Below the pieces are notes generated by a model, which did not search any database, was not told where the DNA came from, and was given only the letters and a program-made list of their open reading frames with translations. A stretch of 13,278 bases of DNA from Candidatus Altarchaeales archaeon (GTDB lineage Archaea; Altiarchaeota; Altiarchaeia; IMC4; QMZM01): the NCBI GenBank assembly GCA_003663045.1, contig QMZG01000019.1:1-13278 (forward strand). Direction: 5' to 3'. Each line of letters opens with the position of its first letter. Within the stretch, counting starts at the first letter, position 1. Both the position numbers and the translations under genes were made by a program. Positions 12,449-13,278 of the stretch are shown here, piece after piece.

Positions 12449-13278
12449 GGCGTGTGTCAAGGATAATAAGCAACCTTGTAGGTATGATAGTAGATACCTT
12501 AGTGAGCATTATCTCTTCCGTTGTTTTAGCAATTGCAGATCTGGTAATGATTATACTAAATTTTATTATCCTAATTGCAAAAAGGCTTACCTTCAGATTT
12601 GTAAGATTTGCCAAATCGCTTCACACCAGATTGGGATCCTATTTCCCCAGAGGTAGTAAGTCCAGAATGAGTAGAATGATTATCTATACCGGGCTAACAA
12701 GAAATCCAGAGGAAATTCTGGGTGTTGGATTGATATACAGCATTATGCTATCTGTTATGACTACATTAGTTGCAATTGCCCTAAATTTATCCCTCTTCAT
12801 GATTATCCTTGCAGCTATAATACCCTTTAGTTTGGTATGGATACTCCTTTATCTGTTTTTTTTCCTGTTAATAGATAGGCGTACTTCGAGTGTAGAAAAG
12901 GTGTTACCAGATGTTTTAACTATGATAAGTCAGAATATGATCGCAGGCATGACCACCTATAACGCCTTGTGGGTTGCTGCAAGACCCGAATTCGGCCCAT
13001 TAGCGGTTGAAATCCAGACAGTTGCCAGAGAGACATTGAGTGGAGAATCCTTTGAAAATGCCTTGATAGGCATGTCTGATAGGATAAAGTCCTATAAATT
13101 ATCCAGAAGTGTGAAACTCATGGTACAAGGAATGCGCTCTGGTGGCGAATTACCTACCGTACTCCAAGAAATCGCTAATGATATAAGAACAGAGCAAAAT
13201 CTGTTTAGAAGGATGCGTTCAGAAACTACATCTCAGACAATGTTTATCCTCTTTGCTTTATTAATTGGAGCACCTTTA
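12433..13278 (+). CDS. Pilus assembly membrane protein, T2SSF domain (TadB-like), 3' end missing
   Basis: The frame is open from ATG 12433 through the window end (282 codons, no stop). The protein begins MVSITRRVSR, then has a long hydrophobic N-terminal stretch (about 10-50), a basic linker, two membrane helices around 96-145 and a T2SSF helical domain: VEKVLPDVLTMISQNMIAG (157-175), TLSGESFENAL (199-209), MVQGMRSGGELPTVLQEIA (225-243). A further helix begins at the window edge (FILFALLIGAP). The domain pattern matches the partner of the TadC-like protein, so the two would form the inner-membrane platform for the ATPase. A GAAGGA at 12422-12427 is a plausible ribosome binding site. The 5' end of this gene is duplicated 170 bases upstream. 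Confidence 0.87.
   Translation, partial: MVSITRRVSRIISNLVGMIVDTLVSIISSVVLAIADLVMIILNFIILIAKRLTFRFVRFAKSLHTRLGSYFPRGSKSRMSRMIIYTGLTRNPEEILGVGLIYSIMLSVMTTLVAIALNLSLFMIILAAIIPFSLVWILLYLFFFLLIDRRTSSVEKVLPDVLTMISQNMIAGMTTYNALWVAARPEFGPLAVEIQTVARETLSGESFENALIGMSDRIKSYKLSRSVKLMVQGMRSGGELPTVLQEIANDIRTEQNLFRRMRSETTSQTMFILFALLIGAPL

Noticed and set aside
12224..12614. Two overlapping minus-strand frames across the TadC-TadB gap
   Set aside because: They run antisense to well-supported membrane protein genes and through palindromic insert sequence; composition is that of shadows.
1..13278. CRISPR array, tRNA or rRNA genes
   Set aside because: No regularly spaced repeats, no cloverleaf with a GTTCRAATC-type arm and no rRNA-like conserved stretches were seen on either strand.

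Overview
The window looks like archaeal chromosomal DNA. It carries class III (archaellin/pilin-type) signal peptides, an archaeal TadA/PilB-like secretion ATPase with separate single-domain TadB/TadC-like membrane proteins, TATA-like elements at leaderless-style spacing, and ATGA gene overlaps. The DNA is AT-rich, and most genes use ATA (Ile) and AGG/AGA (Arg) freely. I cannot place the lineage more closely; a DPANN or euryarchaeal lineage would both fit.

Layout from left to right. (1) 1-1146: the 3' part of a DUF2330-like membrane protein, more AT-rich than its neighbours. (2) 1147-1479: a non-coding stretch with a compact inverted-repeat RNA-like structure, then a TATA box, then a 22-bp direct repeat flanking a structured 109-bp insert at the start of the next gene. 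(3) 1480-2289: NAD kinase. (4) 2347-5400: three secreted pilin-like proteins in one orientation. They carry about 34 N-glycosylation sequons between them, and the last has a CBM6/35-like sugar-binding module. (5) 9740-5410, minus strand: a five-gene operon in which every junction is a 4-bp ATGA overlap. It encodes a membrane-anchored NEW3/CARDB-like protein, two polyprenol-phosphate-type family 2 glycosyltransferases, a GDP-mannose 3,5-epimerase-like enzyme and a GT75 (reversibly glycosylated polypeptide / UDP-arabinopyranose mutase)-like protein. (6) 9741-9831: a divergent intergenic region with four alternating TTACTA half-sites. (7) 9832-13278, plus strand: pilus-assembly ATPase, a TadC-like membrane protein, a structured 148-bp insert flanked by another 22-bp direct repeat, and a TadB-like protein running off the end.

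The genes read as one cell-surface module. The ATPase and the two T2SSF-domain proteins would drive assembly of pili built from class III signal-peptide subunits. The minus-strand operon would make and transfer unusual sugars, plausibly onto the sequon-dense pilins. The operator-like array between the two divergent transcripts could co-regulate pilus assembly and glycosylation. Prepilin peptidase and oligosaccharyltransferase are not in the window.

The most unusual signal is at gene starts. NAD kinase and the TadB-like gene each have exactly 22 bp around the start codon duplicated, with unrelated hairpin-rich inserts (109 and 148 bp) between the copies. The first pilin-like gene has a 13-bp tandem duplication of its start. 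The upstream NAD kinase copy keeps the promoter while the downstream copy keeps the gene. This looks like insertion of small structured elements at start codons, or relics of integration, and I know of no described element that matches it.
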